NCBI RefSeq assembly: GCF_001425055.1 | Contig: NZ_LMDK01000017.1 | Location: 321,502-385,501 of the forward strand | Direction of reading: 5' to 3' | Origin: Pelomonas sp. Root1237 | GTDB taxonomy: Bacteria > Pseudomonadota > Gammaproteobacteria > Burkholderiales > Burkholderiaceae_C | Length of the DNA stretch: 64,000 nt | Shown: positions 42,112 to 51,564 of the stretch, in pieces | Layout of the letters: every line of letters begins with the position of its first letter | Numbering within the stretch: position 1 is the first letter of the stretch | Translations under genes and position numbers: made by a program | The notes under the pieces: generated by a model | The model's database searches: none | What the model was told of the DNA's origin: nothing | What the model saw: only the letters and a program-made list of their open reading frames with translations

Positions 42112-42971
42112 TTGACTGCGCCCGCTGCAATGCCGCGCACGAACCAGCGGCCGGAAATCAGATAGACCAACAGGGGCACGGCGGACGTCAGGATCGTCGC
42201 GGCCATGTTGAGGTTGTAGAGACGCTCACCCGTCGTCGTGTTGATGACGTTGTTGAGCTGCACCGTCATCGGCTGGTTCTCGCGGCCGGCGAAGGTCAGG
42301 CCGAGGATGTAGTCGTTCCACACGCCGGTGATCTGCATGATGGCCGCGACGATCAGCATCGGCGTGGACATCGGCAGCACCAGCTGCACGAAGATGCGCC
42401 AGAAGCCGCCGCCGTCCACGCGCGCCGCCTTGAACAGCTCGGTCGGCAGGCTGGCGTAGTAGTTGCGGAACAGCAGCGTCATGATGGGCATGGCGAACAC
42501 CAGGTGCACGGCGACGATGCCGGGCAGGCTGCTGTAGATGCCGATGGCCGCCTCCAGCTTGACGAGCGGATAGATCATCACCTGGATGGGAATGAAGGCG
42601 CCCATCATCAGGATGCCGAACAGCCACTGGCCGCCCTTGGGCTTCCACCACGACAGCGCATAGCCGTTGATGGCGCCCAGCAGGATGGGCAGGATGACCG
42701 ACGGCACCGTGATGGCCACCGAGCTCCAGAAGCCGCCGCGAATGCCTTCGCAGCTGACGCCCGTGCAGGCTTCGCTCCAGGCGGCACGCCAGGCGCCCAG
42801 AGACGGCGCCGACGGCAGCGCGAAGATCTGGCCGAGGCGGATCTCCTCCATGCTCTTGAACGAGGTCGTCAGCATCATGTACAGCGGCAGCAGGAAGAAG
42901 GCCGCGGCGAAGAGCAGGAAGGCGTAGACGCCGATGCGGGCCCACAGCGCCGTTGCTTTGCGCTTGCTCAT
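42108..42971 (-). CDS. Sugar ABC transporter permease, MalG-like
   Basis: The 287-residue permease has six membrane helices and, in the last cytoplasmic loop, the ATPase-contact (EAA) motif ELFKAARVDGGGFWRIF. The N-terminal helix begins after a short basic stretch (MSKRKATAL). The segment CTGVSCEGIRGGFWSS between the first and second helices is longer than in MalG and carries two cysteines. It pairs with the MalF-like permease whose stop it overlaps by one base (TGATG-like junction at 42971). It belongs to the CUT1 sugar-importer group. Confidence 0.94.
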
Positions 42972-43846
42972 CAGTGGCCTCCCTTCGCTGCCTGCCGGCT
43001 GCGCACGTAGGCGAGCGGGGCGACCAAGGCGAGCACCGTGAGCAGCAGCACCACGGCACCCGCCGAAGCCAGTGCCAGGTTGGCGCGGCCGAACAGGTGG
43101 TCCATGATGAACTTGGCCGGCACGTCGCTGGCCGTGCCGGGGCCGCCCTGGGTCATCGCGACGACGGTGTCGAAGACCTTGACGACGCCGGTGGCCAGCA
43201 GCGTGAAGACGGTCGCCAGCGTCGGGCCCATCATGGGCAACACGACGGACAGATACACGCGCCAGGTCGGAATGCCGTCCAGCCGCGCCGCCTTCCAGAT
43301 CTCCTCGTCGATGCCGCGCAGGCCGGCGAGCATCAACGCCATCACCAGCCCCGCACCCTGCCAGGTGCCGGCGATGACGACGGTGTAGATGACCATGTCC
43401 TGGTCAACGATCCAGTCGAAGCTGAAATCCTTCCAGCCCATCTGCTGCATCGCGTTCTGCAGGCCGCTGTCGGGGTTGAGCACCCATTGCCAGACCAGGC
43501 CGGTCGCGACGAAGGACATCGCATACGGGTACAGGAAGGCGGTGCGCAGCACGCCCTCGCCGCGCACCTTCTGGTCGATGAAGACGGCCAGCAGAAAGCC
43601 CAGCAGCATGGCCGCGACGATGTAGAGCACACCGTAGACGGCGAGGTTGTGGATGGCGAGCTGCCAGCGATCGTTGTCGAGCAGGCGTTCGAACTGCTGC
43701 AGGCCGACGAAGTCGTCCTTGGGGAAGGTGCGCGAGCTGGACACGGAGGTGCGCAGCGTCCACAGCACCGTGCCGACATAGCCGACGAGAACGATGACGG
43801 CCAGGGGCAGCAGCGCGCCCCAGGCCGCGAGGGAACGGCGTTTCAT
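42971..43846 (-). CDS. Sugar ABC transporter permease, MalF-like
   Basis: The 291-residue permease starts at the ATG at 43846, 2 bp after the binding-protein stop; a longer frame exists but runs into that gene. It has six membrane helices and the EAA motif EEIWKAARLDGIPTWRVYLSVVLP(M) in the fifth loop, typical of the F-type CUT1 subunit. It lacks the large periplasmic domain of enterobacterial MalF, as is usual for most CUT1 permeases. It is between the binding-protein and MalG-like genes, the classic order SBP-F-G-K. Confidence 0.94.
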   Translation of the reverse strand: MKRRSLAAWGALLPLAVIVLVGYVGTVLWTLRTSVSSSRTFPKDDFVGLQQFERLLDNDRWQLAIHNLAVYGVLYIVAAMLLGFLLAVFIDQKVRGEGVLRTAFLYPYAMSFVATGLVWQWVLNPDSGLQNAMQQMGWKDFSFDWIVDQDMVIYTVVIAGTWQGAGLVMALMLAGLRGIDEEIWKAARLDGIPTWRVYLSVVLPMMGPTLATVFTLLATGVVKVFDTVVAMTQGGPGTASDVPAKFIMDHLFGRANLALASAGAVVLLLTVLALVAPLAYVRSRQAAKGGH

Positions 43847-43848
43847 CG

Positions 43849-45081
43849 TCAGGACTTCAGCGCGTTGACGATGTCCTTCTGGACCTTCTCGACCGGAATG
43901 TTGCGGTTCCAGTAGCTCGTCAGCACGTCCTGCAGGGCGCCGTTCTGGTCGGGCGTGATGTAGATCTCGCCGTTGCCGAGCTGGCGCGACTTGTCCTTCA
44001 TCGCGGCCACGCCCATCTGGGCGCACATGTCCATCTGGCTGACGTCGACGTCGGTGCGGATGGGGATGGAGCCCTTCTTCATGCTGAAGGCGACTTGCGT
44101 GGCGGGCTGGGTGATGACGCTGGCCAGCAGCTGCTGGGCCTTGACCTGGTCGGGCTTGTCGGTCTTGGGGAAGACCATCACGTCGCCCTGGATGATGTAG
44201 GGCGCCTTGGGGCCGAAGCCCGGGGCGCAGCCGTAGTCCTTGCCGGCCTCCTGCTTGGCCTGGGCGAACTCGCCCTTGGCCCAGTCGCCCATGATCTGCA
44301 CGCCGCCGCGGCCGCTGATGAGCATGGCGGTGGCGTCGTTCCAGTTGCGGCCGGGCGAGCCCTTGTCGGTGTAGCCCTGCAGCTTCTTGTAGGCCAGCAG
44401 CACCTTCTTGAAGTCCTCGCCCAAGATGGCCTTGGGGTCGCGGTCGCGGAAGATCTTGAGATACAGGTCGCGGCCGCCGTAGTGGGCCAGCACGGCCGTG
44501 AAGACGATGCCGTCCTGCCAGGGCTGGCCGCCATGGGCCAGCGGCACAAGGCCGGCGGCCTTGAGCTTGTCCAGCGCCCCAAACAGCTCATCGAAGTTCT
44601 TGGGCTCTTCCGCGATGCCGGCCTTCTTGAAGGCGGCCTTGGAGAACCAGAACCAGGTCATGTTGTGGATGTTGACCGGCGCGGCGTAGTAGTGGCCGTT
44701 GACGCGGATGGCGCTCAGCACGGTCTCGGGCAGGAACTTGTCCCAGCCGTCGCGCTGGGCCACCGCGTCGACGTTGTTCAGCAGGCCCTGGTCGACGATG
44801 TCGCGGAACTGCTGGGTGGTGTTGAACTGGGCGGCCGTGGGCGGGTTGCCGCCGGCGATGCGGTTGATGGCGACCGAGCGAGCCTGCTCGCCCAGGGCGA
44901 CAGCCGTGTCGACCCAGATGCCGCCCTGGGCCTTGTAGGCCTCGGCCAGGGTCTTGGCGGCGGCGGACTCGCCCCCCGAGGTCCACCAGTGGATGACTTC
45001 GGCCTTGAGGGGTTCGGCGGCGTTGGAAGCGGTTGCAACGAGCAGCGCAACAGCGGCCAGGGCATGGCGGGGGAACTTCAT
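43849..45081 (-). CDS. Sugar ABC transporter substrate-binding protein (CUT1)
   Basis: The 410-residue precursor has a signal peptide (1-21, ending SNAA) and a family-1 binding fold: EVIHWWTSGGESAAAKTLAEAYKAQGG near the N terminus, NIHNMTWFWFSKAAFKKAGI, and later ISGRGGVQIMGDWAKGE and YWNRNIPVEKVQKDIVNAL at the end. These phrases occur in glucose/oligosaccharide-binding proteins of Proteobacteria. It delivers the sugar to the MalF/MalG-like permeases encoded next. Between it and GH1 lies a 132-bp gap with a hairpin (45184-45199), which could adjust the amount of this highly expressed subunit. Confidence 0.94.
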   Translation of the reverse strand: MKFPRHALAAVALLVATASNAAEPLKAEVIHWWTSGGESAAAKTLAEAYKAQGGIWVDTAVALGEQARSVAINRIAGGNPPTAAQFNTTQQFRDIVDQGLLNNVDAVAQRDGWDKFLPETVLSAIRVNGHYYAAPVNIHNMTWFWFSKAAFKKAGIAEEPKNFDELFGALDKLKAAGLVPLAHGGQPWQDGIVFTAVLAHYGGRDLYLKIFRDRDPKAILGEDFKKVLLAYKKLQGYTDKGSPGRNWNDATAMLISGRGGVQIMGDWAKGEFAQAKQEAGKDYGCAPGFGPKAPYIIQGDVMVFPKTDKPDQVKAQQLLASVITQPATQVAFSMKKGSIPIRTDVDVSQMDMCAQMGVAAMKDKSRQLGNGEIYITPDQNGALQDVLTSYWNRNIPVEKVQKDIVNALKS

Positions 45082-45183
45082 CTTGTCTCCGGATCTTGTG
45101 GGGCAGCGTGCGCAGTTTGCCCTGGCGCGGCTGAACGCGCCTGAGGGAGGACCCTGTAATATTTCATTTAGAAACCGCCTGTA

Positions 45184-45199
45184 CCCTTTAAATAAAGGG
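45184..45199 (-). promoter_or_regulatory. Hairpin between the GH1 and binding-protein genes
   Basis: CCCTTT (45184-45189) and AAAGGG (45194-45199) pair around AAAT in an AT-rich island (about 45155-45225) unlike its surroundings. The position between the hydrolase and the binding protein suggests an attenuator, RNA-stabilising element, or an internal promoter for the transporter genes. No T-run follows. Confidence 0.4.
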
Positions 45200-45213
45200 C
45201 GCCATGCCGTTAA

Positions 45214-46578
45214 TTATTCGTTCAGGAACTGGCCGTACCAGAGGCCGCTGTCCTTCAGCGTGCGCTGCTGGGTGGCGTAGTCGACATAGGCGATGCCGAA
45301 GCGGCGCAGATAGCCCTCGGCCCATTCGAAGTTGTCCAGCAGGCTCCAGGCGAAGTAGCCCTTGACCGGCACGCCGGCGTCCAGCGCCTGCTTGACCGCA
45401 CTCAGATGGCGCTGCAGATAGGACAGGCGTTCGGCATCGTGCACATGGCCGTCGGGCGTCAGCACATCTTCGAAAGTGGACCCGTTCTCGGTCAGCTGGA
45501 TGACGGCCGGGTTGTAGTCGCGCTGGATGCGGGTCAACAGGTCCACCAGCCCCTGTGGCGAGATCTCCCAGCCGAAGCCGGTGCGTTCGACGCCCTCGCG
45601 CTCCACCAGGCTGGCACGCATCGGGCCACCGGCCGGATCGGCCTTGACCATCTCGGGGAAGTAGTAGTTGACGCCGAGGAAGTCGGTCGCGGTGGCTATT
45701 GCCGCCAGGTCGCCGGCCTCCACCTTGGGCGCGGCATTTCCGGATGACGCGAGCAGCGCCAGCGTGTCTTCGGGATAGCCGCGGCCGAACAGCGGGTCGA
45801 GGAACCAGCGGTTGCGCAGGCCATCGTGGCGTTTCAGCGCGGCGGCGTCCTCGGCGCTATCGGATGCGGCGGTGATGGGGTGCAGGCTGAGCGTGATGCC
45901 GACTTGGGCGCCGGCCGAGTTCTTGCGGATCAGCGGGATGGCCTGGCCATGCGACAACAGCACGTGGTGGCAGGCCTGCATCGCATCGGCCAGGCTCTTG
46001 CCGCCGGGCGCATGCACGCCCTCCCAGTAGCCCATCATGCAGGAGCACCAGGGTTCGTTGTGCGTGATCCAGTGCTTGACACGGTCGCCCAGGCGGCGCG
46101 TGACGATGTCGGTGTATTCGAGGAAGGCGCCGACCGTGTCGCGCGAGAGCCAGCCGCCTTGCTCCTGCAGCGGCTGCGGCAGGTCCCAGTGGTAGAGCGT
46201 GGCCCAGGGGTCCAGGCCGCGCTCCAGCATGCCGTCCACCAGCCGGTCGTAGAAGGCCAGGCCCGCTTCGTTCACGGCGCCCCGCCCTGCAGTTCCGTTT
46301 GGAAGAATGCGCGGCCAGGCGATGGAGAAGCGGTAGGCGTTGACGCCCAGAGCCTTCGCCATGTCCAGGTCCTGCGGGAACAGGTGGTAATGGTCGCAGG
46401 CCACCAGCGCGTTGGAGCCGTCGCGGATGCGGCCGGGCTCGCTGCAGAAGCGGTCCCAGATGGACTCGCCCTTGCCGTCCTCGCGGCCGGCGCCCTCGAT
46501 CTGGAAGGATGAGGTGGACACGCCCCAGCGGAAGTCGGCGGGGAAGTCTTGGCGTTTCGGGGCGGTGTTGGAGCTCAT
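45214..46578 (-). CDS. GH1 beta-glucosidase
   Basis: The 454-residue cytoplasmic enzyme has the GH1 N-terminal signature FRWGVSTSSFQIEGAG, the acid/base Glu175 in WITHNEPWC (family consensus NEP) and the nucleophile Glu364 in QLTENGS. It ends with YFAWSLLDNFEWAEGYLRRFG, which includes the aglycone-pocket loop. There is no signal peptide, so it would hydrolyse beta-glucosides after import by the ABC transporter encoded downstream. The gene starts 60 bp after the TonB receptor stop and is probably the second gene of a long operon. Confidence 0.96.
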   Translation of the reverse strand: MSSNTAPKRQDFPADFRWGVSTSSFQIEGAGREDGKGESIWDRFCSEPGRIRDGSNALVACDHYHLFPQDLDMAKALGVNAYRFSIAWPRILPNGTAGRGAVNEAGLAFYDRLVDGMLERGLDPWATLYHWDLPQPLQEQGGWLSRDTVGAFLEYTDIVTRRLGDRVKHWITHNEPWCSCMMGYWEGVHAPGGKSLADAMQACHHVLLSHGQAIPLIRKNSAGAQVGITLSLHPITAASDSAEDAAALKRHDGLRNRWFLDPLFGRGYPEDTLALLASSGNAAPKVEAGDLAAIATATDFLGVNYYFPEMVKADPAGGPMRASLVEREGVERTGFGWEISPQGLVDLLTRIQRDYNPAVIQLTENGSTFEDVLTPDGHVHDAERLSYLQRHLSAVKQALDAGVPVKGYFAWSLLDNFEWAEGYLRRFGIAYVDYATQQRTLKDSGLWYGQFLNE

Positions 46579-46638
46579 GCTTCGAATGGGAGGCGCCGGC
46601 AGCGCGGCCGGCGCGGGTTCAGGGAACTGGGAAATCGA

Positions 46639-49386
46639 TCAGAACTTGTACGTGCCGCCGATCAGGAACTGGCGGCCATAGGACGTGTATCGCTCAGGCA
46701 AGGTAGCGTTGGGATCGACGGAACCGGTGGAGACACCGACGCGGGTGCGATAGGGCTCGTCACGCAGATTGTTGACCTGCAGCGTCAGCGACAGACCCTT
46801 GAAGAGGCCCGATTCGAACGCGTAGCCGATCTGCGCGTCGATGATGGTTTCACTGGAGATCATGCTCGGCACGTTCTCGCCAAAGGTGCCGCGCACCGTC
46901 GTCACGAAGGGCGAGCGATGGCGGCTGCCGATGCGCGCCGAGATACCGTCGCGTTCGTAATAGACGGTGAAGTTGGTCGCCTTGCCCGACAGACCATCCA
47001 AAGGTTTGCTGACGTCATTGCCCTCGTGCAGCGAGCTGCGCGTGTCCGAGTAGCTCAGGCTCACACCGATGCCATCCAGCGCGGGGCTGATCAGGCCGCC
47101 GTCCAGCGAGCCACTCAGCTCGGTGCCGGCGATCATCCCGCCGCCGCCGTTGGACTGGGTAGTCAACGTGCCGATGTTGCTGTAGGGCGTGAAGGCCGTC
47201 GGGTTGGGAAAGCCGGTGAAGTCGAAGTCGATGGACTGCGAGTAGACGAAGTTCTTGATGTTCTTGTGGAAGACCGCGGCCGCCACATAGCTGCGCTTGC
47301 TGAAGTAGTGCTCCACGGACAGGTCCACCGCGTCGGCGCGCCAGGGCTCCAGCTTGGGGTTGCCGCCATTGGCCGACCACAGATGCGGCTCGGTCGTGCT
47401 GACGCTGATGCCCGCGAAGCCGGCGCGCATGTCCTCCATGTTCGGCCGCGCCAGCACCTTGGCCAGGCCGAAGCGCACGATGGTGTTGGCAGTCACGTCG
47501 GCAGCGATGTTGAGGCTGGGCAGCGTGTCGGTGTAGCTGGTGCCGCCGGTGGCAGGTTCGGTCGCGTTGGTCTTGCCGTTCCAGAACAGGCCGTCGCTCC
47601 ACTGCTTGGCATGCACGACGCGCAGGCCCAAGCTGCCGTGGATGGGCACGCCCCAGTCGAACTCGAAGCCGAGCTTGGCGTGGGCGGCCGTGACCTTCTC
47701 GTGCACCTGCCAGATACGGCCCGGTGCCTGGTCGGCCGAGGTGGGCACCACGTCGTACAAGCTCAGCGCGCTCGGCAGGTCGAAATTGACCATGCGGATA
47801 TTGCTGCCGGCAAAGCCCAGGTCGGTCGGCGAGCGCAGCAGCGCGGACGGAATCAGCATCGGCGCGCGGCCGTTCTTGAGGTTGTAGTTCACCTCGGTGC
47901 GGTTCATGTCCTTGTCGCGCTCGGAGTAGTCCAGCCCGCCCTCGATGTTGCTGAGCCAGCTGTCGAAGTTGCGGCCCGCCGTCAGCTTGAGCGCCTTGAT
48001 CTGGTCGCGCACCTTGGGAAACTGGCTGCGGCCGTCGCGGCCCCAGTTGGCGGGGTCGGTCAGGTAGACGCTCTTGCCGTCGCCGAAGTCGAAGGTCGGC
48101 GCGAAGGTGGAGCGACCGTCGCCGGTGACGATGTTGGCCTGCCCCAGGCTGACACGGCTCAGCGAGCCCGCCTGCACTTCCGCGTTCTGCTCGTCGCGCT
48201 TGGCCTTGGACCAGCTCAGGTCCCCCACCAGCTTCCAGTCAGCCAGCTTCAGCTCGTTGTTCCAGCCGATGGCGCGGATGTCGTCCTGGCGCTTGTTGAA
48301 GGTCGTCAGCGCCACCGGCGTGGTGTTGTTGACGATGCCACTGGTGACGATCTTGTCGCCGTTGACCACCGTCGTCTGCGCATTGCTCCAGGTCGCACCC
48401 GACCAGGTCGACATGTCGGACATCACCGTGCGGCGCGCCTCGGTCTGGTCGAACTTGGAGTAGTAGAGGTCCAGCGTGCTGTGGAAATCGGCATTGGGCT
48501 TGTACTCGAGCACGCCCATCAGGCCGTCACGCTTCTGGCGCGACGAGGCGGCACCCAACTCGAAGCCCTGCAGCGCGACGGCGTCCGTGGGCACGCCGGG
48601 CAGTGGTGCGCCCCAGTTGTTGGTGTTGGCCCACCACCAGCTCTTGTAGTGCTTTTCCTGGTTGGGCGAGTCCAGGTGCGCAAAGCCGACGGCCGCGCCC
48701 CAGGTGCGGTCGGCCGACTGCGTCACATACGAGGCGCTCAGGCGGTTGCCGGTGCCGGAGATCTCGGGGTTCAGCGAGCCGTTGGAGTTGCGTTCCACGC
48801 GAGCGCCGACGACACCGCGCGAGGTCGCGAAGTCCAGCGGGCGCAGCGTCTTCATGTTGACCGTGCCCGACAGGCCTTGCGCCGACAGGCTGGCGTCCGG
48901 CGTCTTGTAGACCGTGGCGGCGTTGATCAGCTCCGACGGGAACTGGTCGTACTCCACCGAGCGGTTGTCGCCCGTGGAGACGATCTCGCGGCCGTTCAGC
49001 AGCGTCACGCCATAGCGCGGCGCCATGCCGCGGATGCTGATGACGGACGAGCGCCCGGCCACGCGCTGAGCCGTCAGGCCGGGCAGGCGCGAGATCGCGT
49101 CGGCGATGGACACGTCGGGCAGCTTGCCAATGTCCTCGGCCGAGACGGATTCGACGATGGCATCGGCGTTGCGCTTGGTGCTGATCGAGGATTCCAGGCT
49201 GGCGCGAAAGCCGGTGACCGTCACGGTGTCGAGCTTCTGCTCGCCCGCCGGCGCGGTCTGGGCCAGTGCCAGCGCCGATGCGCCCAGCAGGCCGACGCAG
49301 ACGGCAATGGGCGTGAGGCGATTGCGCCGCTGGGGCGAAGTTGGGGCGATGGTGCGCACTGCCGCACGCTGAGCTTGCTTGAGCAT
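46639..49386 (-). CDS. TonB-dependent receptor of the carbohydrate-uptake type
   Basis: The 915-residue protein has an unusually long N-terminal region before the signal helix (PIAVCVGLLGASALALAQ, about 24-43). A TonB box-like region LDTVTVTGFRASLESSISTKRNADAIVESVSAEDIGKLPDVSIADAISRLPG follows; only its start matters here (TonB box near DTVTVTG). The phrase with KRNADAIVESV is typical of proteobacterial receptors for oligosaccharides. The barrel is large and ends FLIGGTYKF. The ATG at 49386 has AGGAGAC upstream; the frame open to 49497 is non-coding. The gene heads the minus-strand arm of the glucan locus, facing GH3 across the LacI palindrome. Confidence 0.93.
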   Translation of the reverse strand: MLKQAQRAAVRTIAPTSPQRRNRLTPIAVCVGLLGASALALAQTAPAGEQKLDTVTVTGFRASLESSISTKRNADAIVESVSAEDIGKLPDVSIADAISRLPGLTAQRVAGRSSVISIRGMAPRYGVTLLNGREIVSTGDNRSVEYDQFPSELINAATVYKTPDASLSAQGLSGTVNMKTLRPLDFATSRGVVGARVERNSNGSLNPEISGTGNRLSASYVTQSADRTWGAAVGFAHLDSPNQEKHYKSWWWANTNNWGAPLPGVPTDAVALQGFELGAASSRQKRDGLMGVLEYKPNADFHSTLDLYYSKFDQTEARRTVMSDMSTWSGATWSNAQTTVVNGDKIVTSGIVNNTTPVALTTFNKRQDDIRAIGWNNELKLADWKLVGDLSWSKAKRDEQNAEVQAGSLSRVSLGQANIVTGDGRSTFAPTFDFGDGKSVYLTDPANWGRDGRSQFPKVRDQIKALKLTAGRNFDSWLSNIEGGLDYSERDKDMNRTEVNYNLKNGRAPMLIPSALLRSPTDLGFAGSNIRMVNFDLPSALSLYDVVPTSADQAPGRIWQVHEKVTAAHAKLGFEFDWGVPIHGSLGLRVVHAKQWSDGLFWNGKTNATEPATGGTSYTDTLPSLNIAADVTANTIVRFGLAKVLARPNMEDMRAGFAGISVSTTEPHLWSANGGNPKLEPWRADAVDLSVEHYFSKRSYVAAAVFHKNIKNFVYSQSIDFDFTGFPNPTAFTPYSNIGTLTTQSNGGGGMIAGTELSGSLDGGLISPALDGIGVSLSYSDTRSSLHEGNDVSKPLDGLSGKATNFTVYYERDGISARIGSRHRSPFVTTVRGTFGENVPSMISSETIIDAQIGYAFESGLFKGLSLTLQVNNLRDEPYRTRVGVSTGSVDPNATLPERYTSYGRQFLIGGTYKF

Positions 49387-49477
49387 TTCTTTCGTCTCCT
49401 GGTTCGTCTTGTTCGCTGCTCGGCCGGCTTTTTGGGTGGCGATGCCTCCGCGCTCCTTGGCGGTGTCGGCATCAAAA

Positions 49478-49493
49478 TTGGAACCGGTTCCAA
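49478..49493. promoter_or_regulatory. LacI-family operator palindrome
   Basis: TTGGAACCGGTTCCAA is a perfect 16-bp palindrome with the central CG step and GGAACC half-site typical of LacI/GalR-family operators. It lies 92 bp before the TonB receptor ATG and 112 bp before the GH3 ATG, in the divergent promoter region. The LacI-type gene at 51565 is the obvious candidate to bind it. Confidence 0.8.
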
Positions 49494-49497
49494 ACAC

Positions 49498-49516
49498 GGC
49501 GCAAATCTAATGCGCC
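49498..49516. promoter_or_regulatory. Second inverted repeat in the GH3/TonB promoter region
   Basis: GGCGCA (49498-49503) and TGCGCC (49511-49516) flank AATCTAA, starting 5 bp after the LacI palindrome. It may be a second binding site or part of the GH3 promoter. Further on, a TTGACG hexamer (about 49552) could be the GH3 -35, but no good -10 follows. Confidence 0.35.
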
Positions 49517-49604
49517 ACAGTCGGGGCTGTCAATCTCGTCGGCCCGGGGGTTGACGTTTTTTTGCTTCACCCACTACCGTCGCGCTCCCAACGGACACTC
49601 CACG

Positions 49605-51533
49605 ATGACTCGCTCAACCGCACTTCTCGCTGCCCTGCTTGCCCTGGCGACCATGGCCGGCGCGGCCGAAACCGATGCCGTCGTGCAGGCCTGGCCGGCC
49701 CGCAAGCCCGTGCGGGATGCGGCACTCGAGGCCAAGGTCGAGGCCGCGCTGAAGAACTTGACCCTGCGCCAGAAGATCGGCCAGATGACCCAGCCCGAGA
49801 TCCGCGCGATCACGCCGGAGCAGGTGCGCGAGTACGCCATCGGCACTATCCTGAACGGCGGTGGGGGCTGGCCGGGCCAGGACCGCGCGGCCACGCCGGC
49901 GCAGTGGCGCGAGCTGTCCGAAAAGTTCCAGGCCGCGGCCCTGCAGGCCACGCCGGGCATCCCGCTGATCTGGGGCACCGACGCCGTGCACGGCCACAAC
50001 AACGTGCGCGGCGCCACTCTCTTCCCGCACAACATCGCGCTGGGTGCGACGCGTGACGCCGACCTGGTGCGCGACATCGGCCGCGCCACGGCGCGCGCCA
50101 TCCGCGCCTCGGGCCTGCACTGGGCCTTCTCGCCTACGCTGGCTGTCGTGCAGGACGTGCGCTGGGGCCGCACCTACGAGAGCTTCGGCGTCGATCCGGC
50201 CCTGGTGAAGCGCCTCGGCCAGGCCTCGGTGGAAGGCTTGCAGGACGGCATGAAGGAGGGCCGCGGCGTGCTGGCGACTGCCAAGCACTACGTCGGCGAT
50301 GGCGGCACGCGCCGCGGCATCGACCAGGGCGTGACGCAGGCTTCGCCGGCCGATCTCGCCAATGTGCACGGCGCGGGCTACCTGGGTGCGCTGGACGCCG
50401 GCGTGCTGACCGTCATGACCTCCTTCAGCAGCTGGACCGACAGCGCTGGCTACGTCGAGCACGGCAAGATGCATGGCAACGCCGTGCTGATGACCGGCGT
50501 GCTGAAAGACCGCCTGGCCTTCGACGGCCTCATCGTCAGCGACTGGGACGGCGTCGGCCAGGTGCCCGGCTGCACGCCCGAGGACTGCCCGGCCGCCATC
50601 AACGCCGGCATCGACGTCGTCATGGTGCCATTCAAGTGGAAAGACTTCTTCAACAACACCGTGCGCGCGGTCGAGCAGGGCAAGATCCCGATGGCCCGCA
50701 TCGACGACGCGGTGCGCCGCATCCTGCGCGTCAAGTTCAGCATCGGCATGCAGACGCCAGTCCCCGCCACCGTGGAAGCGATGCAGGCGCCCGAACTCGC
50801 CCGGCGCGCGGTGCGCGAGTCTCTCGTGCTGCTGAAGAACAAGCCCGGCCTGCTGCCACTTAAGGGCACGGCCCGCGTGCTGGTCGTCGGCGCCGCCGCC
50901 GACAGCCTGGCCCACCAGAGCGGCGGCTGGAGCGTGACCTGGCAGGGCCGCGACACGAGCAATGTCGACTATCCGCAAGGCACGTCGCTGCTGGCGGCAT
51001 TGCGGCAGCGCCTGGGTGCCGCGCAGGTCACCTTCGACGCTGACGGCAGCAAGAGCGACCCGAAGAACTTCGACGCCGTCGTCGCCGTGCTCGCCGAGAC
51101 ACCCTATGCCGAGGGCGAGGGCGATGCGCGCATCACCGAAAACCTGCGCTTCAGCCGTCGCCATCCCAAGGACGCGGAAGTGCTGCAGCGGGTCGCCGGC
51201 CGCGGCAAACCCGTCGTCACGCTGCTGTACTCGGGCCGGCCGCTCTATGTGAATGACCTGGCCAACAAGAGCGATGCCTTCATTGCCGCCTGGCAGCCCG
51301 GCACCGAGGGCGCCGGCTTGGTCGACGTGCTGGTGGAACCGACCGCCGGCAAGGCCTGGCCGGGCTTCACCGGCCGCCTGTCCTTCCCCTGGCCTGCAGG
51401 CCCCTGCCAATTCAGCAGCCACGAAGCCAGGTCCTGGTGGCCGGTCGGGGGCGGCCTGAGTGGCAAGGAAACCCAGGCAAATACCAAGGCCCTGCCCGAG
51501 CCGGCAGACCCCGCCCCGATCTGCCCCCTGTGA
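49605..51533 (+). CDS. GH3 family beta-glucosidase/exo-glucanase, exported
   Basis: The 642-residue precursor has a signal peptide (1-20, ending AGAAE). The GH3 barrel has LTLRQKIGQMTQPE, PLIWGTDAVHGHNNV, LATAKHYVGDG, and the nucleophile Asp313 in FDGLIVSDWDGVGQ. A second alpha/beta-sandwich domain follows (ESLVLLKNKPGLLPL, SGGWSVTWQGRDT, VVAVLAETPYAEGEGD). The usual C-terminal GYGLSY phrase is replaced by PVGGGLSG, and the last ~20 residues are a Pro/Ala tail, shorter than the 820-850 residue cellodextrinase type. It probably cuts glucose units from beta-glucan fragments in the periplasm. The LacI gene follows 31 bp downstream. Confidence 0.93.
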   Translation: MTRSTALLAALLALATMAGAAETDAVVQAWPARKPVRDAALEAKVEAALKNLTLRQKIGQMTQPEIRAITPEQVREYAIGTILNGGGGWPGQDRAATPAQWRELSEKFQAAALQATPGIPLIWGTDAVHGHNNVRGATLFPHNIALGATRDADLVRDIGRATARAIRASGLHWAFSPTLAVVQDVRWGRTYESFGVDPALVKRLGQASVEGLQDGMKEGRGVLATAKHYVGDGGTRRGIDQGVTQASPADLANVHGAGYLGALDAGVLTVMTSFSSWTDSAGYVEHGKMHGNAVLMTGVLKDRLAFDGLIVSDWDGVGQVPGCTPEDCPAAINAGIDVVMVPFKWKDFFNNTVRAVEQGKIPMARIDDAVRRILRVKFSIGMQTPVPATVEAMQAPELARRAVRESLVLLKNKPGLLPLKGTARVLVVGAAADSLAHQSGGWSVTWQGRDTSNVDYPQGTSLLAALRQRLGAAQVTFDADGSKSDPKNFDAVVAVLAETPYAEGEGDARITENLRFSRRHPKDAEVLQRVAGRGKPVVTLLYSGRPLYVNDLANKSDAFIAAWQPGTEGAGLVDVLVEPTAGKAWPGFTGRLSFPWPAGPCQFSSHEARSWWPVGGGLSGKETQANTKALPEPADPAPICPL

Positions 51534-51564
51534 TTCAATCCGCCCCAACAAAAGCAGAGGGCGA

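Noticed and set aside
46549-49554. A 1001-codon open frame opposite the TonB receptor
   Set aside because: Same reason: low-complexity His/Arg/Ala composition, while the minus strand encodes a clear receptor with signal peptide and plug domain.
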